A DNA stretch of 64,000 nt from Persicaria tinctoria (GCA_037127255.1 JBANSL010000005.1:8184001-8248000), one strand, 5' to 3'; shown: positions 26,206 through 37,895, counted from the first letter of the stretch. The notes: generated by a model from the letters alone, not told the origin. Program-made: numbers and translations.

Positions 26206-26305
26206 CGCTTCGTGGATCGGATCGAGTCGATCGGTTGGAGATGGATGGGAGGGTTTGAAGGATTTGGAGGGAGTGGTTTGATCCCAAAAGGATTGAATGT
26301 GGTGT

Positions 26306-26312
26306 GCTTATA
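26306..26312 (-). promoter_or_regulatory. Putative TATA box of CCoAOMT
   Basis: TATAAGC on the gene strand, about 100 bp upstream of the start codon, at a plausible distance for a plant core promoter. It is the only TATA-like word in the proximal region. Confidence 0.45.
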
Positions 26313-26334
26313 AGGAGGAGATTGATAATAGGAA

Positions 26335-26341
26335 AGTTGGT
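26335..26341 (-). promoter_or_regulatory. SMRE-type MYB46/MYB83 motif upstream of CCoAOMT
   Basis: ACCAACT on the gene strand, about 130 bp upstream of the ATG and just upstream of the TATA-like word. It is the same heptamer as upstream of IRX14 in this window. Confidence 0.45.
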
Positions 26342-26482
26342 GAAGGAAGGGAGTGGTCCTCCTTGGGGGGCAATGCTGCCATTTGCCAATGCAAATAATG
26401 CATTGGGAGGAGGTGGGGTCATGGGTTATTGCCTTATTGGTGGTCACCGTGGAGTGCGTGAGGTTGCGTGGAAGCCCACCTT

Positions 26483-26489
26483 ACCTACC
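26483..26489 (+). promoter_or_regulatory. AC-I element (ACCTACC) upstream of CCoAOMT
   Basis: ACCTACC, the AC-I box typical of phenylpropanoid and lignin gene promoters and bound by MYB factors, lies about 280 bp upstream of the start codon on the opposite strand. AC boxes can act in either orientation. Confidence 0.45.
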
Positions 26490-26499
26490 GGAAATTTAT

Positions 26500-27592
26500 A
26501 CAAAAAATGATATACAATTATGATAAACATGTTGATTGTTTTTTGTTTTTTTAGGAAATTTGCCAATTTGGTACCCGACCTAATAATTAGATGTATGTAC
26601 CCTTTTTTAACTGGTCCGAACGGGGACCAATGGATACTACCACAAGTCTTTTTCGGTGAGCTATTTCGGAATGATTTATCCGTTCTGTTTCACTTCTGCT
26701 TTCTCCCAGTCTTCTCAACCTCACCATTGAGAGCATCTCCGATTTCAGGCGAGCAAGGCGGCCATGGATCGGGTGGAGATCACGATTTAGGCGGCGATGG
26801 CGAAGCTAGAGGCGAAATTTCGCAACATCCTGGTGGTGAGCGGCACCGTGCTCACCGTTCGTCTGTCGCATCGCCTTCTTGGATTCGCCATGTCTTCGCT
26901 GACGTTGGGGAGCCTTTCTCCGGCCATATCCACCTATCCATTGTTGAATTCCTCCCCATATCTAACCTCATCCTCCTCCTTCTCCAAGCATCGATGGTTT
27001 CTCTTTGTTAGAAAACTTCATTTTTTTTATTTTGAACATGGACATTCCAGATTCGTGACCTCCAGGTAATTTTTCGAACTTTCGATTCAATTTTGCCCTT
27101 ATATATAGTGTCTCTTGTTAATTTGCGTATTATTATGCCAAAATTTTGGTTTTCAATTAGATTCTTCAATTTTGATAGATTTAGGGTTTTGAATTTGACT
27201 GAAATGTTAAAATTGATGACAATCTCTCTTGTACTGTTGTACATACTTGAAACCATCTGTTTTAATTGAAATTTCTCTATATTCGTTCTTTGATAATTGC
27301 TGTTATTGGACTTTTTTGGGAGGAGAAGAGTTTTCTTATCATTCTCCTGAGCTGAAATTGGTTGTTGTTTCTCATGGAGATGTGTGGATATATCTCCTAG
27401 TTCTAGCAGTGCTAGCATGCACGTATCTTTCATTATAAGATGGCTCTGCAGATTCCTAGAGGTAAGCAAATTCCTATCAAATTTTTTGTTAATAACTTCA
27501 TAGTGCTAGCTCGCATCTTTGACGTATGCTTTGGTCAATCTTGTAACATTAATAGGCCCAATATAGTTGCTTTTGTGTCTGATTTGCTACTG
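26500..27592. other. Unassigned spacer left of the copia insertion
   Basis: A GC-richer stretch at about 26740-26960 has open frames of 90-163 codons in two plus frames but no recognisable domain. The remainder is AT-rich. It may be part of the gene or repeat into which the copia elements inserted, but I cannot identify it. Confidence 0.4.
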
Positions 27593-27597
27593 CATCC

Positions 27598-27985
27598 TGA
27601 TGTGAATTTCTCCGAGTGAATACCGTTAAAGAGAAGGATAATGAACAATAGGACACAAAGGATTTCCGTGTTCTGGTTAGAACCGCGCAGAACTAACCTG
27701 CAGAGAAAAACCTCTCTACAACTAGGGTTTCTTATTATTGTGATGCTTTGATGTATATACATAATTCCAACCCTACATTCCTCTATTTATAATAGAGGAT
27801 TTCCTATAGATAAACCTAGATATAGATAAACCTATTATATCTAAATAAACCTAGATATAGATAAACCTATCTTATCTAAAACCTATTATAGATAAACCAT
27901 CCACAATAATCCTTCTATAGATAAGTATCATCTATAGATAGACTTTCTAAAGATAGAACTAGATAATTAATTGTCTGAAACAACA
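27598..27985 (-). repeat. 3' LTR of the TNT1-like copia element
   Basis: Pairs with 32046-32443. The copies share their order of words from GTGAATTT through AGATAACCTATC-like repeats to ACAACA, with several substitutions and small indels, so this insertion is older than the gypsy element at the window start. Confidence 0.92.
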
Positions 27986-28139
27986 ATCTCCACGTAGAAA
28001 AATAATCTATATCTATAGCAACGAACGGAAACATCTCCACGATCTTGTCTGCCCCATTTCTTCTTGTGCTCCATTCCCTGGGGCTTCTCGCTCAACTAAC
28101 ATCGAGTAATATGAACGAAATTCAAGCAATGCTTGAACT

Positions 28140-30556
28140 TGTCTGCGGTGACTGGTTTGGTTAACATATCAGCATCATTATGAGAGGTGTGAACTTTTTC
28201 TAAGATGATTTCTTCGGACGTTACAAGCTCTCCGATCTTGTGAAATCTCACATCAATGTGCTTCGTCTGAGCATGATATACTTAGTTCTTAGCCAGATAT
28301 ATAGCACTCTGATTATCACCGTATATCTCAACTCCACCTTGCTCAACACTTAGTTCCTTCACAATTCCCTTGAGCCATAGTGCCTCCTTGGCTGCCTCTG
28401 CTAAAGCCATGTATTCTGCCTCGGTAGTAGAAAGGGCTACCAAAGACTGTAAAACAGATCTCCAACAAATAGGTCCCCCAGCAAGAGTAAACACATACCC
28501 AGTAGTGGACCTCCGATTGTCAAGATCACCCGCATAGTCTGAATCAACGTATCCTTTGACTGAAAGACCGCCTTTCGCCACCAAACATGATCCCATGGTT
28601 AGTAGTACCCCTCAAATACCTGAGAATCCACTTGCATGTATTCCAGTGTTCCCTCCCAGGATTAGACATGTACTTGCTGCCTTGGCTAACAGCTTGGGCC
28701 AGATCAGGTCTTGTGCACACCATAGCATACATCAAACAACCAACTGCACTAGCATACAGAACGTTCGACATATCTCTGATTTCTTCATCAGACTTCGGAC
28801 ACTAAGTGGAAGAGAGTTTGAAGTGATTCGCCAGAGGGGTGCTAACAGGTTTACATTTTGCCATGTCAAATATGTCAAGCACTTTCTCAATATAATTATG
28901 TTGAGATAGCCACAATCTCCCAGAACTTCTATCTCTGCGAATTTCCATACCAAGGATCTTCTTTGCTGCGCCAAGATCCTTCATATCAAAACTCCTTTCC
29001 TAGCAAAGCTTTCAGCTCAACAATATCATCAATGTTCTTCCCAGCAATGAGCATATCATCAACATATAACATCAAAAGCAAAGGGGAGCCATCATCAAGA
29101 TATTTCACATAAACGCAGCAATCATACTCACATCTCTGGTGGCCAATTCGAAGCATATAAGAGTCAAACTTATTGTACCATTGCCTAGGAGCCTGCTTCA
29201 ACCCATACAGTGACTTTCTCAAACTGCATACAAGCTGCTCCTTTCCAGGTTCAACAAAACCCTCTGGTTGATCCATGTAAATTTCTTCCTCCAAATCACC
29301 ATGAAGGAAAGCCGTCTTCATATCCATTTGCTCAAGATGTAAATCCCATCTCGCTACCAGTGCCAACACCAATCTGATAGAAGTGTGTCCGACCACAGGG
29401 GAAAATATCTCATCATAATCAGTCCCCTTCTTCTGTGAGTAGCCCTTTGCTACTAAGCGTGCCTTGAACCTCACCCCTTCTCCATGGAGTCACCTTGTTT
29501 CTTCTTGAACGCCCATTTGCACCCTATAGCCTTCTTCTCTACCGAAAGACTAACTAGCTTCCATGTCTGATTTTTATTGAGAGACTCCATCTCTTCTGCC
29601 ATAGCACCTACCCATCCTTCTTTCTCCCGACTTTGAATAGCCTCTTGAAAGTTAGATGGATCATCTTCCCCAATAACAAGAGCATAGTTAACCATCTCAT
29701 CAAAACCAAATCTGACTGGAGGTCGTGTCACGTGCTTAGGTCTTCCAGAAACAAAACTCTCCACCCGTCGTTGTTGTTGCTCACTTCCTGCTGATATAGG
29801 AGCATTAGTGTCAATCTCTTCACCAAGCTTCACCTCCACCGTCTTAGGATTAGTCTCTGTAACCACAGATATCTCAACTTCTTTGGCCTGTTGAAGCATA
29901 TACTGCTCATCAAATACAGCATCTCGATTGATCACTCGTTTCTTAGCAATAGGGTCCCAAAACTTGAAACTCTTTACACCTTTCTCATAGCCCAAGAAGA
30001 TGCACTTCTTAGACTTTGCATCCAGTTTCGTTCTCTCATCACTTGGAATCAACACATATGCAGGAGTACCAAAGATCTTTAGATTTGACAAATCTAAATC
30101 TGAACCAGTCCATACCTCATCAGAGACCTTCCCGTCTAGAGAAATTCGTGGTGATCTATTGATCAGATAGACCGTCATGCTCACTGCTTCTGCCCAAAAG
30201 GTCTTTGGAAGCCCTGCTTGCAACCTTATGCAACGAGCCTTCTCTGTAATTGAACGATTCATCCTCTCTGAAACACCGTTCTGTTGTGGTGTCTTTCGGA
30301 CTGTAAAGTGCCTATGAATGCCATGCTCTTCACAGAACTGCTGAAACTTTGTGTCAGTGTATTCTGTGCCATTATCTGATCTTAGATACTTCACCTTCCT
30401 CTCTGTCTGGTTCTCTACCTTTGCCTTCCACAACTTGAACTTGCTGAAGACCTCAGATTTTTGTTTCATGAAAAACACCCAGACTTTTCTCGAATAGTCA
30501 TCGATAAAGGTGACAAAGTACCTGGATCCTCCTAATGACTCTACTTGAGTTGCCCC
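28140..30556 (-). pseudogene. Copia integrase-RT-RNase H part, frameshifted and with stops
   Basis: On the minus strand the integrase portion (30478-29471) shows LRSDNGTEYTD, ETPQQNG-like KTPQQNGVSERMNR and IFLGYEKGVKSFKFWDP. A frame break near 29470 leads to the RT block 29474-28986, with RFKARLVAKGYSQKKGTDYD, MKTAFLHGDLEEEIYM, YGLKQAPRQWYNKF and YVDDMLIAG. Another break near 28985 gives LGMEIRRDR. Stops follow at 28802, then RPDLAQAVS. A frame change near 28560 precedes the RNase H block, with [19 protein letters not shown] and [10 protein letters not shown], and a stop at 28282 lies just before the HAQTKHID end. Order and spacing are those of a normal copia pol, so the breaks are decay after insertion. 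Confidence 0.9.
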
Positions 30557-32020
30557 TCACACATCAGAATGTACGTAGTCAAGCAGGCCGCTTGTATTGT
30601 GTTTGCCTGTCTTGAACGGTACTTTGGACTGTTTTCCCATCACGCATAACTTGTAGAAATCCATCTTACAACTCTTTACACCAGTCAGAAGACCTCGCTT
30701 GTGAAGCTCACTCATGCCATGCTTGCCAATGCGGCCAAGGCGCATGTGCCACAAAGTTGTACTATCAGACTCAGACTCTACAATTGTAGCCCCACCTACA
30801 ATTGTACTCCCTAACAAAAGATAGATATTTCCAGAGGTTCGTCTCGCCCTCATTACTGTCATGGCTCCTTTGCTCACTTTCAGACCGTAACCGACTGTCT
30901 TGTAACGGAACCCATTTGCATGTAATGTACCCAAGTAAATCAGATTCTTTTTGAGATCTGGAACATAACGTACATCAGTCAATGTCCGAACTACACCATC
31001 ATGCATCCTGAGTTTGATATGCCAGATTCCAACAACATTGCATGGCTTGTCGTCTCCCAATCGAACAGAACCAAAACTTCCTAACTTGTACACCTCGAAC
31101 CAACCTTTGTTCGAAGTCATATGGAATGAACAGCCAGAATCCAAGATCCATAAATCTGAACATCTTCCCGACGTTACTGAAAGCATATCCGAGTCTGTAA
31201 TGTCTGAATCTTCTTTCTGCACTACATTTGCTGATTTCGAAGACGAATCATTCGTCTTTCCCTCATACTTCTTCTTTCTTACTGGACAATCATGCTTAAA
31301 GTGACCTCCTTCCTTGCAGTGGTAACAAGTAACTGTCTTTTTCCCTCTGGACTTCGATCTGGACGGTCTATCACCCCCATCTTGCTTCTCTTTCTTCCTC
31401 CCTCTTCCTTGGTTTACTTTGACATACAACCCTTTGCTTTGGGAACCTTCGCCGTTAGAATTTGGACGTCGCTCATGATGAGCAAGCAACGTCGTATTCA
31501 CCGTATCCAGGGATATCGTATCCTTCCCTGCTGTCAGCGTCGTCACCAAATTCTCAAATGAAGAGGGTAGAGAACATAGCAAGATCATGGCTTTGTCTTC
31601 ATCCTCAAGCTTTACATCCAGTCGTGCCAAATCTCCGATAACTTGGTTAAAAGTGTTGATGTGCTTTACCAAGTCAGAGCCTTCTGTCATCTTCAACACG
31701 TACAATCTTTTATTTAGATACAACTTGCTGGACAAGGATTTTTACATATACATGTTCTCCAATTTCACCCAAATCCCCTGCGAGGATTTGAGATCAATTA
31801 CATGGTATATCACCTCGTCTGCCAGACAGAGTCGAATGATCGACGCCGCCTTTTCCTACATCTCTTCCTAGTCTTCATTTTTCACCGCCTTAGGCTTTGT
31901 CTCCTTCAAAGCCTTTCACATTCCCTGCTGAGTCAACAGATCTTTCACTCGTCGTTGTCAAAGACCGAAATTTCCAGTGCCATCGAAACGCGAAACCTCG
32001 AATTTCACACCGGATGTCAT
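30557..32020 (-). pseudogene. Copia gag-protease part with stop codons
   Basis: A start-like ATG at 32020 opens a short gag N-terminus that meets a TGA where the family has Trp. The main open block, 31735-30557, carries the gag core (LNKRLYVLKMTEGSDLVKH), a zinc knuckle (CYHCKEGGHFKHDCP), a protease with WILDSGCSFHMT as active site, and GAG-pre-integrase LWHMRLGRIGKHGM. It ends at another TGA after VHSDV, again where Trp is expected. Both breaks are consistent with TGG to TGA transitions. Confidence 0.88.
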
Positions 32021-32031
32021 CGTCTAACTTG

Positions 32032-32043
32032 GCTTTGATACCA
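32032..32043 (-). other. Primer binding site of the TNT1-like element
   Basis: TGGTATCAAAGC on the element strand, adjacent to the 5' LTR, the usual copia primer site complementary to the initiator tRNA-Met 3' end. Confidence 0.85.
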
Positions 32044-32045
32044 AT

Positions 32046-32443
32046 TGTTGTGAATTTCCCCGAGTGAATACCGTTAAAGAGAAGGATAATGAACAATAAG
32101 ACACAAAGGATTTTCGTGTTCTGACTAGAACCGCGCAGAACTAACATGTAGAGAAAAACCTCTCTGCAACTAGGGTTTCTTATTATTGTGATGCTTTGAT
32201 GGATACATAATTCCAACCCTACATGCCTCTATTTATAATAGAGGATCTCCTATAGAAAACAATATAGATAAACCTAGATATAGATAAACATATTATATCT
32301 AAATAAACCTAGATATAGATAAACCTATCTTATCTAAAACCCATTTTAGATAAACCATCCACAATAATCCTTCTATAGATAAGTATCATCTATAGATAGA
32401 CTTTCTAAAGATAGAACTAGATAACTAATTGTATCAAACAACA
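32046..32443 (-). repeat. 5' LTR of the TNT1-like copia element
   Basis: The 398-bp partner of 27598-27985, bounded by the primer site on one side and the CATCC target duplication on the other. Confidence 0.92.
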
Positions 32444-32664
32444 CATCCAAGATGTCCTTGTGAAATAATGAAGGAGATGACAAACTGACTTTGTGAAACC
32501 AATTTCTGCATTTTGGACTATATATTATTTTTTCCTGCAACTATGTGGATTCATGGAATTTGGTTATTTTTATGCCTCTTCTACACTTTTTTTCATCCTC
32601 CATTTTGAAATTTGGTTATTCTTATGCAACCACATCAGTAAGTCGCTTTGCAGTCCATTATTTC

Positions 32665-32792
32665 TGATAGATTACATAGGTCTTATATTGTATACTGGGT
32701 TCAAAAGCCCAATACCTTGTAACCTATATATATCATTGTCTAATAAATGGAAACCCTCAAGGAGGACTTTACATCAATTCTATCATTCTACA
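32665..32792 (+). repeat. 5' LTR of the small copia element
   Basis: 128 bp from TGATAGATTACATAGG to TCATTCTACA. It contains a TATATATAT stretch and differs from the right LTR at a handful of positions. Confidence 0.92.
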
Positions 32793-32804
32793 TGGTATCA
32801 CAAC

Positions 32805-33590
32805 TTTTTCTTCCTCACGGAACCCTAATCTGATCCTCCTGCCTCCCCTCTTCTCTTACCGACAAACGCCCCTCTTTGCTATTCCTTCCTCGACCTGGAA
32901 CCTGCCGCCGCCGGTAACCACGCAACACCAACACCCATCCGACCGGATCCAACCACCAAGCACCACCGGCCCAGCCCTGACCCCAGTTCTGAACCCACCC
33001 CTCTCGCTCTCGCACTACGCACCACCGGCGTAGCCCCGAGCCCAGTTCCGATCCCACCCCTCTCGCTCTCGAACTCCTTCGTCCTCGCTCACGGCCAACG
33101 TCCCTGCCCAGATCCGCCCTCGCCGACCACCTAAACACCAGATCCGGCCACCAACATCACACACCGGCCCAGATCCGGCCACACCTTCCCAATTCCGGCC
33201 ACCTAGACCCCGGATTCGCCGTCCCCCACACCCTCTCTCTCGCCTCTGTTTCTTTTCCAAAAAAAAAAAAAAAAACAGACCCTTACCTTGATCTTGCCCC
33301 ATCCGAGTGACCCCCCCTATTGCAAAAGCCAAGAGCCCCCCTCCCCCCCACCCCCCCACACACACACACGCACACACCTGTTTTTCTTCCACAAAAAAAA
33401 CCTTACCATGGCCTTCTACAATCACCAACGACGTCTCGTTGGGATCATCGCCCCTCCTAGTCATTTATAAAGGGGGTATTCCCCCAGTGGAGCCCATCCA
33501 CATGGCTACCCGACCTCTCCAACGAGGTCATACCCGAGCCAACAGGGACTCCTTGGACCCTCTCCGCACCAACATCACGCCTTCTCCTCT
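32805..33590 (+). other. Leader of the small copia element, C-rich, no gag
   Basis: Where gag is expected the sequence is C-rich and repetitive (CCGGCC-, CACCACC- and CCCAGTTCNGA-type words). It contains an A-run at 33259-33274 and a C/CA microsatellite at 33311-33378. No gag domain or zinc knuckle is seen in any frame. Open frames on the opposite strand, rich in Gly/Arg, are composition artefacts. Confidence 0.6.
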
Positions 33591-35560
33591 ATGCAACCGA
33601 CATCTCCCGACTCTTCTTGGTACATGGACACTGGTGCCACCTCCTACATGACGAACTCCTCAGGTACTCTCTTTTCTATTTCATGTAAAGGTCCTGCACA
33701 CTCTATTATCGTCGGAAATGGTGGTCGCCTTGCTATTTCGGGGATCGGCTATGCCAAATTACAGACCCCAGCCCACCCACTACACCTTAACATTGTCCCC
33801 ATTGCCCCAAAGATTGTCAAAAACCTTATCTCTGTCCGTCAGTTCACTACTGACAATAACGTTTCTCTTACGTTTGATCCCTTTAGCTTCTCTGTGAACG
33901 ATCTTACTATGGGGGTTACTTGCATGAGATGTAACATCACCGGGGAGCTCTACCCTGTCACACCACCTCCTACGTCCAGTCAGTCGTGCCCGTTCGCCCT
34001 CTTGGCATCGTCGTCCAACCTGTGGCATACACGTCTGTGCCATCCCACATTCCCACCTCCCACAAAACAGCCCTCCTCGACCCGAATTGGCAGGCGGCTA
34101 TGCTCGACGAATACATGGCCCTTACAAGGAATGGTACTTGGGTTCTAATCCCTCGCCCTCCTGAGGCGAACGTCATTCGTTGTATGTGGCTCTTCCGTCA
34201 CAAGTTCCGCTCTAATGGGACGTTGGAGTTCTACAAAGCCCGTCTTATGGTCAACGGTCGATCTCAGTAGGCAGGTATTGATTGTGATGAGACGTTCAGC
34301 CCAATTGTCAAGCCTGCCACTATCCGAGTGGTGTTGAGTTTAGCGTTGTCGCGCAACTGGGCCATCCATCAGTTAGATGTCAAGAACGCTTTTCTGCATG
34401 GCCATCTGAATGAGAAAGTTTACATGTTTCAGCCGCCGGGGTTTGCTGATGCTGATCATCCCAAGCACGTCTGTCTCTTGAAGCGTTCTTTGTATGGTCT
34501 GAAACAGGCTCCGCGGGCTTGGTTCCAGCGCTTTGCCTCTCATTTGCTACGCATGGGCTTTATTGGCAGCCGCTCCGACTCGTTTATGTTTATCTATCGC
34601 ATAGGAGCGGACATGGCCTTTCTGTTGCTATATGTCGACGACATCATCCTCACCGCCTCTTCTGATGCTCTTCGGACGTCTATTATTTCGCAGTTGAGTG
34701 CCGAGTTCGCCATGTCAGATCTGGGTCCTTTGTCTTACTTCTTGGAGTCGCTGTTCAGCGTCATGCGTCTGGGCTGTTTCTCTCTCAAAGTAAGTATGCT
34801 GCTGAGATTGTTGAGTGGGCCAAGACGAGTAACTGCAAGCCGGTAGTCACCCCTGTGGATACATCCAACAAGCTCAGTGCTCATTCTGGTCCTCTGTTTG
34901 ATGATCCGACGTTGTAAAGGAGCCTCGTCGGTGCTTTGCAGTATCTTACATTCACCAGGCCAGATATCAGTTACGTCGTTCAGCAGATCTGCCTGTTCAT
35001 GCATGCACCCAGGGAACCGCACTTTCAGGCCTTGAAGCGGATCATCCGGTACATCAGCGGTACCCTCGAGTTGGGCACCACGATCACCCCTTCCTCTCGG
35101 CATGACCTCGTCGCTTACACAGATGCGGATTGGGCTGGTTGTCCTGATACCCGTCGCTCCACATCTGGCTACTGTGTCTTCTTCAATGACACCCTTGTGT
35201 CGTGGTCCGCGAAGTGACAGTCTGTGGTCTCTCGCTCTAGCGCCGAGGTTGAGTACAGGGGCGTCGCTAACGTTGTCTCCGAGTGCTCATGGTTGTGCAA
35301 TCTCCTTCTTGAGCTTCGCTTCCCTCTTTAGAAGGCCACCCTGGTCTACACCGACAACGTCTCCGCCGTCTATCTGGACAGCAACCCAGTCCAGCATCAG
35401 CGCACGAAGCATATTGAGATCGATCTCCACTTCGTCCGGGACAAGGTTGCTCTTAGATATGTTCGTGTTCTACATGTCCCGTCCTCCTATCAGTACAGTA
35501 CGCTGATATCTTCGCCAAGGGTTTACCTCGTCAGTTGTTCCTTGATTTTCGGTCCAGTCT
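33591..35560 (+). pseudogene. Copia protease-RT-RNase H remnant lacking integrase
   Basis: The protease has WYMDTGATSYMT near 33620 and LISVRQFTTDN later. The GAG-pre-integrase core LWHTRLCHP near 34020 is followed at once, in another frame, by the RT block with LDPNWQAAMLDEYMAL, so the integrase was deleted at about 34045. RT shows LDVKNAFLHGHLNEKVYM, YGLKQAPRAWFQRF and YVDDIILTAS. Breaks are a TAG at 34268, a frameshift at about 34740-34790 and stops at 34916, 35215 and 35329. RNase H has YTDADWAGCPDTRRSTSGY and RTKHIEIDLHFVRDKV. It cannot encode a working polyprotein. Confidence 0.88.
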
Positions 35561-35597
35561 CACTGTATCGGACCCTCCACTTTCGACTGCGGGGGTT

Positions 35598-35724
35598 TGA
35601 TAGATTACATAGGTCTTATATTGTATAGTGGGTCAAAGGCCCAATACCTTGTAACCTATATATATCATTGTCTAATGAATGGAAACCCTTAAGGAGGACT
35701 TTACATCAATTCTATCATTCTACA
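35598..35724 (+). repeat. 3' LTR of the small copia element
   Basis: The 127-bp partner of 32665-32792, directly after the polypurine tract. Confidence 0.92.
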
Positions 35725-35959
35725 GTTTCATTCTAGGTCAAGCCATATGCTTACTAATTCAACCATTCCATGTGCATGACATTCAAGTGTCCCTCTGGAA
35801 ATGCAGAAAGCCAAATTACTTTTTCCTCTTTGGAGAATCAAGTAATAACTTTTTGAATTGTGATCTCTTCTATTACATATTATAATCCTAATGTAGAAAT
35901 CCAAATTACTTTTTTTTTCTATCAAATTTTGATGTTTGATTCCAAAAAAAGGAAGAACT

Positions 35960-36402
35960 TGCTTGGATTATGTCATGCATTTTGCCTTCAAACTGTCCTC
36001 GCTACCCAAATCTTCGCATGTTGCTGATTCTTGGTAGATCTCTCTCCATACCTTCAACACATTTGTTCCATCATACTGTTGTATTCATCATATTAAAGTT
36101 ATTGAAAGCAATTAATTTATGATTGACTCAAGGAGATTTACTCAAGGGGGCAACCCCTTTACATTTGGCTGCTCGTAGAAGACGGTCTGATTGTGTTCAG
36201 ATCTTGTTAGGTAATGGTGCTCTAGTGCGTGCCTTGACTGGAAGCTATTAGTAATGAAAATGTCTCATTGCAACTGCCTTTTTCGGCCTTAAATTCATTA
36301 CATGGACTTAAGAATTATCCTTGTATGAAAAATTTCCCAGGGAGCATTCCCCTTGATTTGGCTGCAAGAGGTGGGTCTCTCGATTGCATCCTTAATTTGC
36401 TT
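35960..36402 (+). pseudogene. Ankyrin-repeat gene fragment, XBAT31-type E3 ligase-like
   Basis: Two ankyrin units are readable on the plus strand. At about 36147-36250 the text is GATPLHLAARRRRSDCVQIL then LGNGALVRALTGSY, followed by a stop. At about 36339-36400 it is PGSIPLDLAARGGSLDCI. Just upstream HVADSW (about 36019-36036) fits the usual residues before this region. Order and wording resemble the ankyrin block of XBAT31/XB3-type RING ubiquitin ligases. The stop after the first unit, the separation of units by non-coding sequence and the lack of a RING domain mark it as a remnant. A PHLAAR-like match alone would fit any ankyrin protein, so the subfamily is inferred. Confidence 0.6.
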
Positions 36403-37440
36403 TGAGTAGTTGTATTTTCTTTTTCATTTGGAAAGGGATCTATGCATATGTGATCTTGTATTATTCTATCAAGAAGAATCATTTTTAGAGACCTTGTGTT
36501 TTTTGTATGTGCATTAAGGTGGATCAATTGTAGCATGGCTAGATTACCGACAAAGCATGAAACATGTTTTGTTATTAAGTTAATTCAGATGGGGTTAGAT
36601 TTTGGTTTTGATTGGAGGTTTTTATTATTATAGTTTTTTATTGGATTATATGAACATTCCCCCCTTTGAAACTCATAAAATTGGTCTTCTTGTTTTGGCC
36701 TAACTTGTTCTGGTAGATGATTTGCTAAAAGGGTGTGTCTGTTTGAGTTTATTCATAAAATTGGTCTTCTTGTTTTTACCATTTTTAGGCATGGATTAAT
36801 TGGAACAAATTATTAGAATTGAACCAAAAACCTAAAGATAGTGCAAATCCCACTGTGCAATCATTGAAGTGTTGTCAACCAATATTGATGTCACATTTTA
36901 AAACCTACCTTGAGTTTGTATTTGTGCAATAAGATGATATTGTTTTGATTCCACATTTTCATAAAATGTAGTTTAATTACAAATGTGTCATCAATAAATA
37001 AAAGACATCAATTAAAGATGTCATCAATGAAGCTTAATAACATTTTATGCTCCTCTGTCATCAATTGTATAAAAATGTCATTACAAATGGTTACAATAAT
37101 GAAGTATAATCACAAATGTATCACCGGTGAATAGAATCAATTGAAATATATCGATATACAATTGATTAAAAATTAAAAAAATTGCATCAAACGATTTGAG
37201 TAGAAATGTGGCATCAAATAATTATAGAGTAAATGGTACCCAATATACCACTTTATTTCTCTCTTTGCAAAAATGTCACTCCCCTCTCTAAAATGTGCTA
37301 AATGTCAAAAGGTGCATTTATTTTGCAAAACTAACAGGTCAAGGTGACATTTTGTTGTGGGTTAAAAAAATTTGGGCGGGCTTTTGAAATTTTGGAAATA
37401 TTTGGGCGGGATTTAAGGGATTAGGAAAGGAGAGAGAGTT
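36403..37440. other. AT-rich spacer
   Basis: No gene or complete mobile element is recognised. Words such as ATGTCATCAAT recur at about 36980-37080, and the phrase ATAAAATTGGTCTTCTTGTTTT occurs twice within 80 bp (about 36676 and 36756). Confidence 0.5.
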
Positions 37441-37461
37441 CCAGGTCGGGGTGGTACGAGA

Positions 37462-37895
37462 GTGACCGGCGAAGAAGAGTCGGGAGGAGAGTGCGAGAAG
37501 ACGAGCAGCGAGAGCGAGCCGCGACGAGGTTGTCCTAATTGGCGGCGCTGGTGGTTCTACGGAGGGCGACGAGGTTGTCCAACGAAGGCGTCGACGGTGC
37601 TAGGGGTCCTGCGGATGGTGACGAGGTTGTCCAGATCCAATTGGCGGCGCTGGTGGTTCTACAGAGGGCGACGAGGTTGTCCGACGAAGGCGTCGTCGGC
37701 GCTAGGGGTCCTACGGAGGGTGACGAGGTTGTACAGATCCAGATCCTCTTTCACCGCCCTGCCCCTTCCCCTCCTCTCGACATCCAACTCTCGCCGACTC
37801 CGAGCCTGACGCCGCCCCACCCCTTCCCCTCCTCTCGACCGCAAATCGGTGACCTCGGCTTCGAATTCAACAATTCCGATAACGAATTGAAGTAG
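37462..37895 (+). other. GC-rich stretch with 102-bp tandem duplication, coding status unclear
   Basis: The unit starting GGCGGCGCTGGTGGTTCTAC at 37541 recurs at 37643. Open frames of 115 and 118 codons cross both copies, and the duplicated length is a multiple of three, so frames are preserved. No domain is recognised and neighbouring DNA is AT-rich. It may be a captured exon or a simple local duplication. Confidence 0.45.

Larger units (their letters stand above)
27598..32443 (-). mobile_element. Ty1/copia retrotransposon (TNT1-like), complete with both LTRs, coding region decayed
   Basis: LTRs are 27598-27985 and 32046-32443, both TG...CA with TGTTG/CAACA-type ends. A 5-bp target duplication CATCC flanks the element at 27593-27597 and 32444-32448. 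The primer site TGGTATCAAAGC, initiator-tRNA-Met type, is at 32032-32043 on the minus strand, and a purine tract ending GTGGAGAT precedes the 3' LTR at about 27986-27998. Domain order is gag, zinc knuckle, protease, integrase, RT and RNase H, as in the copia superfamily. Stops and frameshifts make it non-autonomous now. Confidence 0.93.
32665..35724 (+). mobile_element. Small Ty1/copia element (Ale/Retrofit-like) with 128-bp LTRs and internal deletions
   Basis: Very short LTRs at 32665-32792 and 35598-35724 are nearly identical. The primer site TGGTATCACAAC at 32793-32804 directly follows the left LTR, and a polypurine tract ACTGCGGGGGTT precedes the right one. Flanks ATTTC (32660-32664) and GTTTC (35725-35729) are a likely 5-bp target duplication with one mismatch. 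Total length is only 3.06 kb because gag and the integrase core are missing. Lineage is inferred from the RT/RNase H text and LTR size. Confidence 0.9.

Noticed and set aside
33015..33464. Gly/Arg-rich minus-strand frames
   Set aside because: Shadow of the C-rich leader of the small copia element. No gene signature.
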